From contig NC_071330.1 of NCBI RefSeq assembly GCF_010183535.1, forward strand, positions 13,187,717 to 13,251,716: DNA of 64,000 nt, in the 5' to 3' direction. A program made the position numbers and the translations under genes. The notes below the pieces were generated by a model, which did not search any database, was not told the origin of the DNA, and saw only the letters and a list, made by a program, of their open reading frames with translations. This DNA comes from Caenorhabditis remanei. Lineage: Eukaryota; Nematoda; Chromadorea; Rhabditida; Rhabditidae. Position 1 is the stretch's first letter. Every line of letters starts with the position of its first letter. This document shows, piece after piece, positions 20,823 through 31,930 of this stretch.

Positions 20823-20840
20823 GCACATGTCAATGATTGA
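19842..20840 (+). CDS. Zinc-knuckle and proline/alanine-rich protein fragment
   Basis: A frame beginning CQQCNSRSATHTGC...CLVCRSPEH continues to a GTGAGT donor at 20362. After an acceptor at ~20432 it resumes in frame with a Pro/Ala/Asn-rich segment. The stop lies in flanking repeat DNA (the last five codons are element B sequence), so the native C-terminus is missing. The N-terminus abuts the gag start on the other strand with no promoter space. The two cysteine clusters suggest a nucleocapsid-like retroelement protein, which is inference. The region is studded with CCGCGG. Confidence 0.45.
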
Positions 20841-20929
20841 CACCTTCCTCCTCCCACCTCAAGGACAATTAGGGCATTTAAAAGGGCGCTAATCTGCGAA
20901 ATCTTCATTTGTCCGTCAAGAAGCTAGCA
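20830..20929 (+). promoter_or_regulatory. 5' end/promoter of family A N-terminal gene
   Basis: ATGTCAATGATTGACACC, a pyrimidine-rich stretch and TTTAAAAGGGCGCT precede the ATG. The whole segment is conserved at 29376-29470 on the minus strand, which marks it as the element's 5' region. Confidence 0.45.
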
Positions 20930-21711
20930 ATGGAACCCGTTCCAAATAACTCTTCCTTTTCTCCCGAATTTACTTCTGATAGTCCACAAGAATGGTTTTT
21001 TGATCTTGACTGCCTTGATGAAGAGTTGCCATTTCCCTTGTCACCAACCAATTATGATCTCTGTCCACCACAAGACTACAGTTTTGATCAGTGTAAGTTA
21101 TTTTTCACTAGTTGGATTTTAATAATTTTTCGTGTCTAGATGGAGCTGGCCCTTCCAACATCTCTAGTCCTGCTCCTCCCCCACGGAGAAGCGTCAAGAG
21201 CACAAGGTTCCCTTCTGATGAAGAGTTGACCTACCTCAGGAGGTATGCACAAGTGGCAGAGGATTTCAACTTCAAGAGGCTAAATTTGGATGTGGTAAAG
21301 ATGCCTCCGCAGCGTCTACAGTTTAAAAATTTGGATGCTCTCCCTCAAGGAGTCTCACTCAACGATCACATGGCCAAAGTTTTTGACATTTTCATTCGGA
21401 AAATGATTCAAAAAGGCAGGAGGGAACCTATCCAGTACAAAATACTGGCTAAAGTAAGGGTGAAGAAACTCTTCAAGAGTCGGAAACAACTTTTAGAGAC
21501 GCCTGTCAAAAAAATACCCATCTCGAAAACGCGGGCAACAAAACCAAAGAATTCAGAGTTCTTGATAAATCAAAAAAAGAAGCTGGATGTAGCTGTGATG
21601 AAGTGTTGTGCTGGAAAGCTGGTCTGGACGTTTGAGGAAGATCGAATGATTCTTAAAATGTGTAACCGCTGTGTGGACCTCAATAGAGGATATGCAAGAA
21701 TTTTGGATTGA
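20930..21711 (+). CDS. Family A element N-terminal protein, chimeric C-terminus
   Basis: Exon 1 (20930-21093) encodes an acidic N-terminus (MEPVPNNSSFSPEF...). Exon 2 from 21140 encodes the conserved block DEELTYLRRYAQVAEDFNF ... LKNLDALPQGVSLNDHM ... FDIFIRKMI found in all copies. In sister copies the next residues are KAGGN-LTSTKYWLK and a splice donor. Here one extra base (AAAGGCAGG) shifts the frame through the donor into 90 further codons. These are Lys-rich and end with a Myb/SANT-like start (LVWTFEEDRMIL) and CNRC. The downstream helicase is not attached. The function of the conserved block is unknown. Confidence 0.55.
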
Positions 21712-21929
21712 TTCAGTTTTTTTTGTAATAAAGATTTTCATGGTCACGAACAGTTTTTTTGACATTGAATGATTTGTCGTTGTTCAACGTGAAGAGTGAG
21801 ATTTTAATCTTGGCCACCCCCCCCACAAGAAACATTTAAAAATCTTGTGTCGGCGCCCGTTCGTACATTTCTCTGTCGTCTCTCCTGTCTCTTCAATAAT
21901 GTACAGTATCCCCCAAAAAAAAAACTTAC

Positions 21930-22295
21930 CTGGAACAGTATACCTACAATTACACTCGACTTAACAAGTGGATTTCTAGGTCATGAGCATTATGAAGTGA
22001 AAATTTAAAAAATGCAAAAACTACTTTCCTGAGGCGTAAAAAGTTTTCTTTTTCTGAAATTTTAAGACAGAAAATGAATTGTAAAATAATTTTAATAAAT
22101 TGTGAAAAGATTTGAAATTTCATAATGTGAAAAAATCATGAATATCATAACTAATAACCATAATTGATAATTAGTAATCATAACATGACCGCGGAGATTT
22201 TAATCTCCGCTACGGGGTATCCCTTCATTTTCGGAGATCTTATCTCATGATGACTCATGGGGTGGGGAGAATAATCGTCCCAAACACTACTTCCG
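21930..22295. mobile_element. Foldback MITE, second copy with inverted core
   Basis: It shares the GGGTATCCCTTCATTTTCGG end and the following ~90 bases with the copy at 15940-16375 in the same orientation, but its ~250-bp core is reversed. Confidence 0.6.
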
Positions 22296-23020
22296 ACCAG
22301 ACGGTGTTAATACGGGTGAAACGATCGGAAGAAGAATAAATGTAGTCAGGTGCGCCTCCGGCGCTTAAGAAGACGAACATTTTTGGAGATGGTGTTACGG
22401 TTTCATTAATAGCCCCATCAAGTCAAGATTCGCAGGGTATGTAGATAAAACATAGAGCTTCAATTTCGTAGTTGACATGTTTTTTGTTAGAGCACCCCTT
22501 AAGCTGAAATTTCAAGTTGGGAGGGAATCACAAACATAAAAGAGAAAGGGGGGGTGGTTGACCTCGAGAGAACCGGTCAGATGGATAGATAAACGAACGG
22601 AGGGAGCGGACTAATCATCTTTCGACCACCCGGGTTAATGACTATTTGAAGAGAAGGTGAGACGACGAGTAGAGAAGAGGAATGGCTGTCGCGCCTCGGG
22701 CGCCTTTTTTTGTGGGAAAAACCTGCTAGCTACAGTTTAGAGCCTCTTATCTCGGTTGTCTTTTCAGATATAAAAATACATCCAACTCAAGAAATATTTT
22801 ATAAATATTAAGCTATATTTTGTCAGTTGACAACTTTTTGATATTTCCTTTGGGTACCGAGATATATTGCTGCGAACAGGCACCGCTAGTTTAACGGTAT
22901 ACTAAATTCAATCGAAGGTTATACCGGTTTTTTTTTTCAATTTCCGAAGTGAAATGATTTCTATCACTATTTGAGATATTCTCTCATCTGAAACAAGAAA
23001 AAAACAGAAACACATTGTCA
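22296..23020. repeat. Repeat mosaic; no gene seen
   Basis: It contains two GC hairpins (GTGCGCCTCCGGCGC at 22351, GTCGCGCCTCGGGCGCC at 22690) and a segment (GGTTGACCTCGAG...GATAGATAAACGAACGG) shared with 660-720 and 24115-24180. Confidence 0.4.
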
Positions 23021-23045
23021 TCGAGATAGTTAAAAATTTATTATC

Positions 23046-23880
23046 AAAATAAATAAAAGTGCTATGGTGTAGCGGTAATACTCGGGTATAGTAAAAAATG
23101 CTTCTTCAGCTTCAATCTTCAGAAGTCGACTGATCTTCTCTGCCAGGAGGGTCATATCCCGAAGCGTCTTCGGAACGGTGGGCAGGCGTCGAATCTCGGT
23201 CCGAATGTTTCTGTGAACTCCGTTCAGGAACTGAGACGCCATCAGACGTTCCCGAGACACTGTCTCGAGATCGTCGTAGGCGTACGAGCCCACTCTCTTG
23301 ATCTTGTCCGAGAACTCACGGATGGTCATCTTTCCTTGACTCAGGGTGGCGATTTCTTGGAGGGCAACTTCCTTATCCGCTTCGCATTCGTGAAGTTTCA
23401 CGAATGCATCCGACATTGTTTTCCAGCTGGTGAGTTCATCATCTTTCAGAGTATTAAACCTTTCCCTTGCTGGGTTTTCCAAGAAGAATGGCATCAGAGG
23501 AATACCAGTCTTCGCCGGCACCTTGAATGAGGCGGAGCAGCTTCCCCACGTCGTTGAGCCAAACGACGAGGTCTCGAGCCGTCGATCTTCAACAGATGGT
23601 CGATCTTTTCAGCCTGCTTCACCATCTCCTTGAGGGTTTTTGGAGCGGTGGGAAGGCGACGCAGCTCCATCCAGATTTCTTTACTCACTCTTTACTCATG
23701 AGATGATCCCTGGAGGTGGCCTCTAGGTAATCATATGCGTAGGTGCCCAAGTTCCTGATCTTCTCTGCATACTCTGAGATGGAGAACTTTTCCTGATGAA
23801 TGTTGGAAATCTCCTGGAGCGCGATTTCCTTGTCCGCGTCGCATTCGTGAGCTTTGAGCAGAACCTCCTGGTTTGCCATC
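23046..23880 (-). pseudogene. Two tandem gag-like coding segments
   Basis: The upstream segment (23500-23880, start near 23878) encodes MANQEVLLKAHECDADKEIALQEI..., then APKTLKEMVKQAEKIDHLLK. The downstream one (23046-23480) encodes SWKTMSDAFVKLHECEADKE..., then VPKTLRDMTLLAEKISRLLK. They are paralogous, about 400 bp apart, and related to the unit at 3201. The first has a frame break near 23690. Leader copy 5 lies just upstream at 23959-24052. The segments resemble the helical C-terminal half of retrotransposon gag, and no other retroelement domains accompany them. Confidence 0.45.
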
Positions 23881-23958
23881 TGGAAAATATTAAAAATTAA
23901 AACAAATCTGAGATATGTAAGTGTCCGAATCCACACTACCTCAAAAACGTTCACTCAC

Positions 23959-24052
23959 CTTTTAGAAAATCCAATTGAAACATAGATTCAGAATTCAATA
24001 AAAATAGTAGAAATAAATTTTTTGACGAGCCATTCAGTAGGCTATCTTGAAG
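23959..24052 (-). promoter_or_regulatory. Leader exon (copy 5)
   Basis: ATAGCCTACTGAATGGCTCG leader with a GTGAG donor at 23954-23958. The following 300 bp (24053-24350) duplicate 600-900 closely, so leader and upstream flank were copied together. Confidence 0.5.
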
Positions 24053-24579
24053 GGTATACTAACCAAAAAAAAGGGGGAAATAGGAGGGTGTCCCGTATGT
24101 CAATAGGATGGGAGGGAGATGGTTGACCTCGAGTGAACGGGTCAGATGGATAGATAAGCAAACGGACAAAAAAACGGAGGGTACGGACCAATTGACCACC
24201 CGGGTTAATGGCGATTTGAAGAGAAGGAGAGACCACGAGGAAGGCAAATATGCATATGACAGATATTTGTGTCGCACCTGGGGCGCGTTTTTAGGTGTAA
24301 GGCTTTGAGTTCGTACTTTATAAAGTAAAGTAGGCAACTCGAATGAAAAAGAATCAAGTTCTGTTGGGAATGCATGAATTCATAGTCAAAATTAATGTTG
24401 AGAGCTCCGGGAGTTTCGAAACCGGCGGACATTTCGACACTAAACTTTTTCGCGAATAACGTGAAATTGAACAGTGAATTTTGATTTTTCAGTGGCATAA
24501 TTTCGAAAAAGTATCGGTTTCCAAACATCTGGTTTCGCAAACTCTATTTTGACCTTTATGTCATATAACCATAACATCT

Positions 24580-24600
24580 AAGGCTGGCGCGCCATCGGCG
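24580..24600. repeat. GC-rich hairpin at the 3' edge of the PRPS-fragment unit
   Basis: CTGGCGCGCCATCGGCGCG forms a short stem. Similar hairpins occur beside many units here. It may be a transposon terminus. Confidence 0.35.
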
Positions 24601-24679
24601 CGTTTTCTCGGGGAAAAAACTGTCTATATTTGAAAAAAGGGTCATTGAGATAGTTACAAATTTATTAAAACAAACAAAA

Positions 24680-24988
24680 ATGGTATGGTCGGTTGGTAGA
24701 TCCTTGTGTATCAAAGCGAAATCCACATTGAGGCGATCAGCAATTGACATGACTCTGAAATACTGACAGTTGTCTGATGAGTTTCTCATTCACACAGTAT
24801 ACCTTTTCCAGCATCTGGTGAAACGATGACTGATGTGTCTGCCAGTTTGGAATCGACTCTTTGATGTACTTTAGAATTGCTGGCTCGGCATACAAGTTGT
24901 CTACTGGAATATCGAAGAATCCTTGAATTTGCGATGCATGCAATTCCATCGTGATGATATGATCAGCTCCAGAGGATCCAGAGAAAAC
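24680..24988 (-). pseudogene. prps-like: Captured fragment of phosphoribosyl-pyrophosphate synthetase
   Basis: Exon 24803-24988 encodes [20 protein letters not shown] followed by [14 protein letters not shown], the highly conserved PRPP-synthetase segment. After a 48-bp intron, exon ~24680-24754 gives [18 protein letters not shown]. The middle is frameshifted by one base (the expected VIVSPDAGK reads in another frame). Only about 90 of ~320 residues are present, with no ATP-binding N-terminus and no PRPP-loop C-terminus. The fragment keeps its intron, so it was copied as DNA. Its 3' flank matches the 3' flank of the gag-like unit at 23000-23050, so it seems to have been captured inside that repeat family. 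Confidence 0.75.
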
Positions 24989-25059
24989 CTGAAAATATAC
25001 ACATTACATTTCGAAGGACTGAAACTCCCTAGTTTATTTAAATTAATATGATAGAAATG

Positions 25060-25745
25060 TATTGTCGGTTTCATATTATATTCTGATGTACAGTAACGGT
25101 CGTAAACTTTACCCGTTTTCAGTTGAAATTGTCCAACTTTAAGATTGTGTCATGATAATATTGATTGTCTCACTAAAAACGTTTTTAATGGATCATAGAG
25201 ATTGCGAATAGAGCTTAATTTTTGTAGTTGACAACTTTTTTGTACGGACACTCCCTAGCAAGTTATGGTCATTTTAAGACTACAGCTCAAAAATCGCGCT
25301 ATTTCACACGTTGAGGGAGAAATTACTTTGTATTGTGAGTGTGGCACGGTTTCCCTTACTTACCCTTACCCTTAGTTAGGGTGTCACAATATTGAATGTC
25401 AATGGAGTGTATAGATCAAAAGTAGAGCTCCATTTTTGTAGCTGACAACTTTTTGTTAGCTCCGCCCACTTTTGAGATATGCGCCTTTAAACATGATAAG
25501 TCCGTTAAGCACGATCTTTCTCACTTCTAATTTCAAAGGCGAATATTTCAAAAGTGGGCGGAGATAACAAAAAGTTGTCAACTACAAAAATGGAGCTCTA
25601 CTTTTGATCTGTACGACCCATTAAAAATTTACTTGATGGGACAATCTTTGATACCGTAACACTCTCTCAAAGATGGTTATTTTCAACAGAAAACGGATAA
25701 AATTTACAACTTTTTGACCGGTACAGTGAGGCAGGGGATACTGCA
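25060..25745. repeat. Foldback family, two nested copies
   Basis: An outer fragment (TTTTTAATGGATCATAGAG..., TGACAACTTTTTTGTACGG) is adjacent to a complete hairpin (25420-25600: TTGTTAGCTCCGCCCACTTT against its complement). Non-coding. Confidence 0.6.
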
Positions 25746-25929
25746 GGAATATCGAGGCTACAAGCTAGAATTTATTAGTTTTAGAAGTTGGAATGAATTA
25801 GACTATCGAAATGAGTCATCGCCTCATGCAAGCAAACGTGGCAATGTGTGTTTATGACTCCCAGAATAAGTGAAGGGTGTTAGAGACAAGAGAGACGGAG
25901 AGAAGCAAGCGACTTGCACTCGAAAGCTA

Positions 25930-26290
25930 TCATAGGTTTGAATGATACCACCTCCATGACTCCCTCCTCGAAGAAATCGGTAATCAATGCTAATGCTTGC
26001 CCCAGGATCAGAAAAAACGAGAAATGAAGTTAGGATACAGTTTTACTCATTACTCACCTTGCCATTCTGAGATCTTCTTCCGACTCACGGCTACATTAGG
26101 AATTCCAAGCAGCTTCTTGGCCGATTGAGCAGACTGGAGTACTTAAAAATATTCATCATTATTTCATCTGTGCACAACAATGTTCTTACCTCCACAACAT
26201 CAATTAAAATAGAATATTATTAGAATTCATAAAAATCAGAATTAGGAAGAGAATTGTTTGACAACCATACCAGTAGATTGTCTTGAATGC
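25930..26290 (-). pseudogene. Leader-driven hypothetical exon set
   Basis: Leader module (26195-26285, minus; CTACTGGTATGG, diverged) with a GTAAG donor, then an exon ~26062-26140 (SAKKLLGIPNVAVSRKK, donor GTGAG) and a possible third open segment below 26010. It is too short for a family call. The exon has a helix-turn-helix flavour. Confidence 0.25.
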
Positions 26291-26479
26291 AAGTATGAGC
26301 AGAAAGGAAACGAAGAGATGATATTTCTGTTTGCTCGTTTTTTTTGCAGGGAGGACACAGAATTGAGATGGTTTTTATTGTTCGCGATTGTATGTTAATG
26401 TATTTTTTGGAATATAAAATAGGAGAAAAAGGTGCATCACTGACTGAAGCAAAGAAAAAAGTAGTTTTGTTGATGTTTG

Positions 26480-26910
26480 TTATACGGCAATGGTCATAAT
26501 TCTAACAACTTGGCCGGTTTCAGTTGAAAATGGCCAGTTTTGAGAGGGTGTTACGGTATTCCTGATTGTGCTACAAAGTAAATTTTACATGAACCGTACA
26601 GATCAAAAGTAGAGCTCCATTTTTGTAGTTGACAACTTTTTGATAGCTCCGCGTACTTTTAAAATATGCGCCTTTAAAGATGGAAAGTCCGTGAATCACG
26701 CTCTTTCTCACTTACGGTTTCAAAGGCGCATATCTCAAAAGTGGGCGGAGCTAACAAAAAGTTGTCAACTAAAAAAATAAAGTTCTACTTGTGATCTACA
26801 CACTCAATAAACATTCCATATTGTGAGACCATCAGGGAAACCGTGTCACACTCGTAAATTTGACCCCTTCAACTAAAAACTGCAAGTACCGCATTTCTTA
26901 CGGCGATTAC
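26480..26910. repeat. Foldback family copy
   Basis: About 430 bp long, with symmetrical GCGCCTTTAAA / TTTCAAAGGCGCATAT arms and outer AATGGCCAGTTTT segments. Confidence 0.65.
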
Positions 26911-27158
26911 ATCCGGGCGGATATATGATTCTTAGAAAGGTTCTATACTTGTATTGCATAAAAATGGGCTATAAAGCTTCAACTTTGTAGCTGACTATTT
27001 TTTGAACAATACCACTATGTTCCGAAAAAACCGATGTTTTAATTTTCAGTATTTTGACACAAAATTCTTTTATTGGCCTTGGTGGATGTCACACTAATGA
27101 GGGCGTCTGTAAAGAGAGATATTTATAGATACGATCTAAGATATTAAAGTGGAGACAT

Positions 27159-27420
27159 TTATTCAAAACAAAAATTAAACAAGTGAAAAAATCGGAAAGT
27201 TGATTTATTTGAAGCACGCTTTTCCTCCAAGGCAGCGATTTCATCTTTACTTGGATGTATGAATTGCTCCAAGTCTTCGACAGATTTAATCAACTTGAAT
27301 TCAGTCACAAAAAACTTGGATCCATTATCAGGAGCCTTGTGGATGGTCAAGGCGTGTCCTTTTCCGACGATAAGTCCCCATTTAATACCAAACGTTTTCT
27401 ATAAAATTGCATTTTACAAA
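27159..27420 (-). pseudogene. Family A Pif1 helicase C-terminal fragment, internally deleted
   Basis: GLIVGKGHALTIHKA (motif V) is followed directly by GSKFFVTEFKLIKSVEDLEQ and the C-terminal tail AALEEKRASN. Compared with the palindrome copies, the QG-x-TL to SRV segment is deleted. A short 3' tail with CACTAATGAGGGCG follows at 27100. Confidence 0.55.
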
Positions 27421-27479
27421 AAATTGTGCCAATAATATCACTTACCATAACTTTTGAACCGCCATTCTCTTCTTATCCC

Positions 27480-28110
27480 GTTCAAAAATCTTTATAGAGA
27501 TGGTCATTGCGTCATCCAGACTGATATTTGTGTTTGATTGCATGTGGTTTGTAATTGTGACAGCATACATTTGGTGCATAACTACAAAAACCATCATAGT
27601 CTGGATGACGTAAGCTGAAATTGGAAAATAACACTTTCTCTGTCAAATAAAAAGACATTACTTACTTTAGCCAGTATTTTGTACTGGTTAGGTTCCCTCC
27701 TGCTTTTTGAATCATTTTCCGAATGAAAATGTCAAATACTTTGGCCATGTGGTCGTTAAGGGAGACTCCTTGAGGGAGAACATTCAAATTTTTGAATTGT
27801 AGGCATCTTTACCACATCCAAATTTAGCCTCTCGAAATTGAAATCTTCTGCCACTTCTGCATACTTCCTGAGGTATGCCAACTCTTCATCGAATGGAAAC
27901 TTTGTATTCTTGACGCTTCTCGGCGGTGAAAGAGAAGGAGTGATGTTGGACGGGCCAGCTCCATCTAGACACGAAAAATGTATAAAAACCAACCAGTAAA
28001 AAACTTACACTGATCAAAACTGTAATCTTGTGGAGCACAGAAATCATAGTTGATTGGCGACGAAGGGAATCGGAAAATCAGTACTCTCGGAGCTGACTCC
28101 TGACACGAAA
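27480..28110 (-). pseudogene. Family A N-terminal gene fragment
   Basis: Exon ~28010-28125 (VSCQESAPRVLIFRFPSSPI, NYDFCAPQDYSFDQ) joins the conserved exon (DEELAYLRKYAEVAEDFNF, LNLDVVKM). A later exon (HMQSNTNISLDDAMTI region) lies at 27480-27600. It is truncated and carries small deletions. Leader copy 7 lies upstream (28200-28275). Confidence 0.5.
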
Positions 28111-28199
28111 CTACCTGAAAACACAGAATACAGCTGACTTTTTTTTGAAACTATACTCAAATCTAAAAAAAAACAGAAAAAAGGAAAAAACACTGACCT

Positions 28200-28275
28200 C
28201 CAGAACAAGAATAAGCTAGAATCATTCAATAAAAATAGGAAGAAATTGTTTGACAGCCATCCAGTAGGCTATCTG
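28200..28275 (-). promoter_or_regulatory. Leader module (copy 7)
   Basis: ATAGCCTACTGGATGGCTGT on the minus strand, followed by TTTTTATTGAATGATTC. It precedes the family A exon near 28110. Confidence 0.5.
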
Positions 28276-28599
28276 AGAAGCTGAATAACGGAGAAAGGGA
28301 ATGTGTTCCAAATAAGAGATGAAAGAGATAGGGAAAGGGAAATAGTCGAGAGAGATGTTCCAGTAAGATTGTGGCGGAAAGATAAAGAAAAAGATTATAG
28401 GGAAAAACAAAAAATGGGACGAAATCGAGAGTTACAGTACCGCTCAAAAGGTTATCAACTCTTTGGTTATTTTTAGTGGAAAATGACCAAATTTGACAGT
28501 GTATTTCGGGGTCACCTGTTTGCCAGACAAAAATAGCACATCATTTTTGTAGTTGACCATTTTTTTGTAAGGACACTATCTCGAAAGTTATGGGTGATC

Positions 28600-29375
28600 A
28601 AAGTAATTGACTAATTTCTACTGATTTTATCAAGTTGAATTTCTGTTTCTTCTGGTACATTTCTTTCGCGCCCCGCCATTGCCTTCCTATCCTGCTCAAA
28701 AATCTTCATAGAGATGGTCATTGCGCCATCCAGACTGATATTTGTGTTTGATTGCATGTGGTTTGCAATCGTGACAGCATAAGTTTGGTGCATAACCCAA
28801 AATCCATCATAGCCTGGATGACGTAAGCTGAAATTGGAAAATAACACTATCTCTGTCAAATAAAAAGACATTACTTACTTTAGCCAGTATTTTGTACTGG
28901 TTAGGTTCCCTCCTGCTTTTTGAATCATTTTCAGAATGAAAATGTCAAATACTTTGGCCATGTGGTCGTTAAGGGAGACTCCTTTATTGTAGGCATCTTT
29001 CCAACATCCAAATTTAGCCTCTTGAAATTGAAATCTTCTGCCACTTCTGCATACCTCCTGAGGTATGCCAACTCTTCATCAGATGGAAACTTTGTATTCT
29101 TGACGCTTCTCGGCAGTGGAGAAGTTGTTGGAAGGGCCAGCTTCATCTAGACACGAAAAAAGTATAAAAAACAGCCAATAAAAAACTTACACTGATCAAA
29201 ACTGTAGTCTTGTGGTGGACAGAAATCATGGTTGATTGGTGACGAGGGGAATGGCAGCTTTTCATCAAGACAGTCAAGATCAAAAAACCAGTCTTGTGGA
29301 CTATCAAAAGTAAATTCGGGAAAAAAGGAAGAGTTATTAGGAACGGGTTCCATTGCTAGCTTCTTGACGGACAAA
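28600..29375 (-). pseudogene. Family A N-terminal gene, fuller copy
   Basis: Exon 1 (from the ATG near 29352) encodes MEPVPNNSSFFPEF...PPQDYSFDQ. Exon 2 carries DEELAYLRRYAEVAEDFNF and ends early with a deletion (GKMPTI to KESPL). Later exons encode LRHPGYDGFWVMHQTYA and SNTNISLDGAMTISMKIF, ending GRERNVPEE. Its 5' flank matches 20830-20929. Domain identity is unknown. The same N-terminal module is fused upstream of an OTU-like/zinc module and Pif1 in the palindrome copies, so it is part of the same transposon protein. Confidence 0.55.
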
Positions 29376-29589
29376 TGAAGATTTCGCAGATTAGCGCCCT
29401 TTTAAATGCCCTAATTGTCCTTGAGGTGGGAGGAGGGAGGTGTCAATCATTGACATGTGCGTAGCGCTTTTTTGCGCACTAATGAGGGCGCATGTAATGA
29501 TATTTATAGATCTCATCTGAGATATGTGAAACATTTATTCAAATAATTCAAACAAGTGGAATTATGCTGTCAGCTTCAATCTTCGTTGC

Positions 29590-30400
29590 AGTTCTCCAGT
29601 CTGAATATGTTATTTATTTATTTTTTAAAACTGAACAAGAACTTACCTGACGGAAATGGAGGCCACTGGTCCAGACGGAGGGGAAATGGCGAAAACAACT
29701 CCTATCGTACCATTCAATACTCTGGGGTCTGATCCGTTGATCTTGTTTTCCTTGTCATCGCAGCTCGTGGTGAGGAGAGTGGCATTGCGCATGTCAATGC
29801 ACACGACTGATGGAGGAGTTTTCAGGTCCGTTGAAGACGAAGTTTGCGATCTGGTGTGTTGGACAAGCTCTCGAATCTCCCTTTTGTTTGGTCCTTTTCC
29901 GAATCTTTCCATGGTAATCTGAAAAATAAACGACATCACACTCATGTAAATACTGTATGAGATAACATCTGTGAAAACAAAAACTTACGGCATAGTTCAT
30001 CCAATCAACCACATAGTTTGGATGGGCTACAAACATGGTGTCACAGTGGTCAATCGAACCAATGAGGTTGTTGATTCTAGGGTCCTCACTGGTCCTCATG
30101 TTTTTTGTGAGATGGAGGGTCACCACATCCTTCCAGAAGTAAGCTAAAAAATGTTTGTTAAAAGTGCATTTTGAACAAATGTAAACTAACAATCGTAGAT
30201 GAAATTTAGTTCCTCTTTTTGGGCAGAAGTGTTTCGCGACGACAGTTGCAAGAAGTCACCAAATAGCAGAGTTATCATCCCCCCAAATGGACGGTTTGGG
30301 TTTTTGGCTTTTCTTAAGATCTCATCAATACGATTGATGAAATGCATGTCTAATAGAGTCACAATCTTGTGGAGCACAGAAATCATAGTTGATTGGCGAA
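29590..30400 (-). pseudogene. Family A Pif1 helicase middle fragment (minus copy)
   Basis: Same segment as 16572-17545: HFINRIDEILRKAKNPNRPF, GDFLQLS, LTKNMRTSEDP, ERFGKGPNKREIREL, RVLNGTIGVVFAISP. It has its own deletions (about 33 codons lost after TSEDP). An upstream junction near 30350-30370 fuses it to an N-terminal exon remnant (CAPQDC). Leader copy 8 is at 30530-30620. Confidence 0.65.
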
Positions 30401-30529
30401 GAGGGGAATCGGAAAATCAGTACTCTCGGAGCTGACTCCTGACACGAAACTATCTGAAAACACAGAATACAGCTGACTTTTTTTGAAATCAAATAAAATA
30501 TTTAAAAAAAAAATGAAAAAACTCTTACC

Positions 30530-30620
30530 AGTAGGAAAAAAACCAAGTTGAGTAAAATATTTCGAATTCAATAAAAATAGGAAAACATTGTTTGACAGCC
30601 ATCCAGTAGGCTATCTAAGA
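30530..30620 (-). promoter_or_regulatory. Leader module (copy 8)
   Basis: ATAGCCTACTGGATGGCTGT on the minus strand with TTTTTATTGAATTC. It precedes a fused family A exon. Confidence 0.5.
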
Positions 30621-30879
30621 AGCTGAATAACGGAGAAAAGGAACCTGTTCCAAATAAAAGATCAAACAGATAGGTGAAAGGGAAATAGTCGAGAGATGTT
30701 CCAGTAAGATTGTGGCGGAAAGATAGAGGAGACGATTGTAGGGAGAGGTAAAAAACGGGATGAATATAAAAGAAATGGTGCGTCACTGAGTGAAAAGAAA
30801 AAATTAGTTTTCTGGATGGGTACTTTACGTTACAAATTTCTAAAATCTCAATAGATCTGAAAATAAATGTTTGATATAC

Positions 30880-31345
30880 GGCAATGGTCATAATTCTAAC
30901 AACTTGGCCGGTTTCAATTGAAAATTGCCAGTTTTGATAGGTTGTTACGGTGTCCCTGATTGTGCAACAAAGTAAATTTTACATGAACCGTACAGATCAC
31001 AAATAGAACTTCATTTTTGTAGTTGACAATTTTTTTTCCACTTTTGAGATATGCGCCTTTAAAGATGGTAGGTCCGTGAAGCACGCTCTTTCTCACTTTC
31101 GGTTTCAAAGGCGCATATCTCAAAAGTGGGCGGAGCTAACAAAAAGTTGTCAACTACAAAAATGAAGTTCTATTTGTGATCTGTATAATTCATTAAAAAT
31201 GTTCTTGATGGGACAATCAGTATTACCATGACAGGCTCTTCAAGTTTGACAATTTCAACAGAAAACATCAACCGATACTGTTATATCATCAGAAAGGTCG
31301 TGTCACACTCGTGAAGTTGACCATTTTCAACTAATAACTGCAAAT
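30880..31345. repeat. Foldback family copy
   Basis: Symmetrical GCGCCTTTAAAG / TTTCAAAGGCGC arms around AAAGTGGGCGGAGCTAAC. Confidence 0.6.
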
Positions 31346-31774
31346 GTCTTTTTTTATGGCGATTACATTTTTTGGCGATTACATCCAGACGGATATATAA
31401 TCCTTAGAAAGGTTCTATATTTGTATTGCATAAAAATGGACCTTAGAGCTTCAACTTTGTAGCTGACAGTTTTTAAAATAAGTTACTTTGTGGGTCAATC
31501 AGGAATACCACTACATCCTCATAAAGTTGGTCATTTCCCATTGAAAAAAGCTAAAATTTATAAAATTTTGGCTGAGACTGTATGTGAATGGTTCAAAGAT
31601 GCCTCATTTCTTTTGTTTATTCATTCCCACTTGCCATTCCCCTGTTATCTATTCAATCTTTCCGCCAATATCTTACTGGAACATCTCTTTCCCTTTCTCA
31701 CTTTCACTATCTGTTTGACCTCTTATTGAAATCACTATAAATATGCTTGCCCTTTTCAATAGATATGCTTTCCT

Positions 31775-31860
31775 TAGATAGCCTAATGTATGGCCGTCGA
31801 ATATTGTCTTCTTATTTTTAGTGAGTTCTAAATAGGAAATATATTTTATTACTGTATTTG
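31775..31860 (+). promoter_or_regulatory. Leader module (plus strand, copy 9)
   Basis: AGATAGCCTAATGTATGGC, TTATTTTTAGTGAGTTC. It lies 70 bases upstream of the ATG at 31931. Confidence 0.4.
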
Positions 31861-31930
31861 AGTGGTGAACGGTAAGTTGAAGAACAATCAGAGTTTTATT
31901 GAATAGCGTTATTACAAATTTATATCAAAT

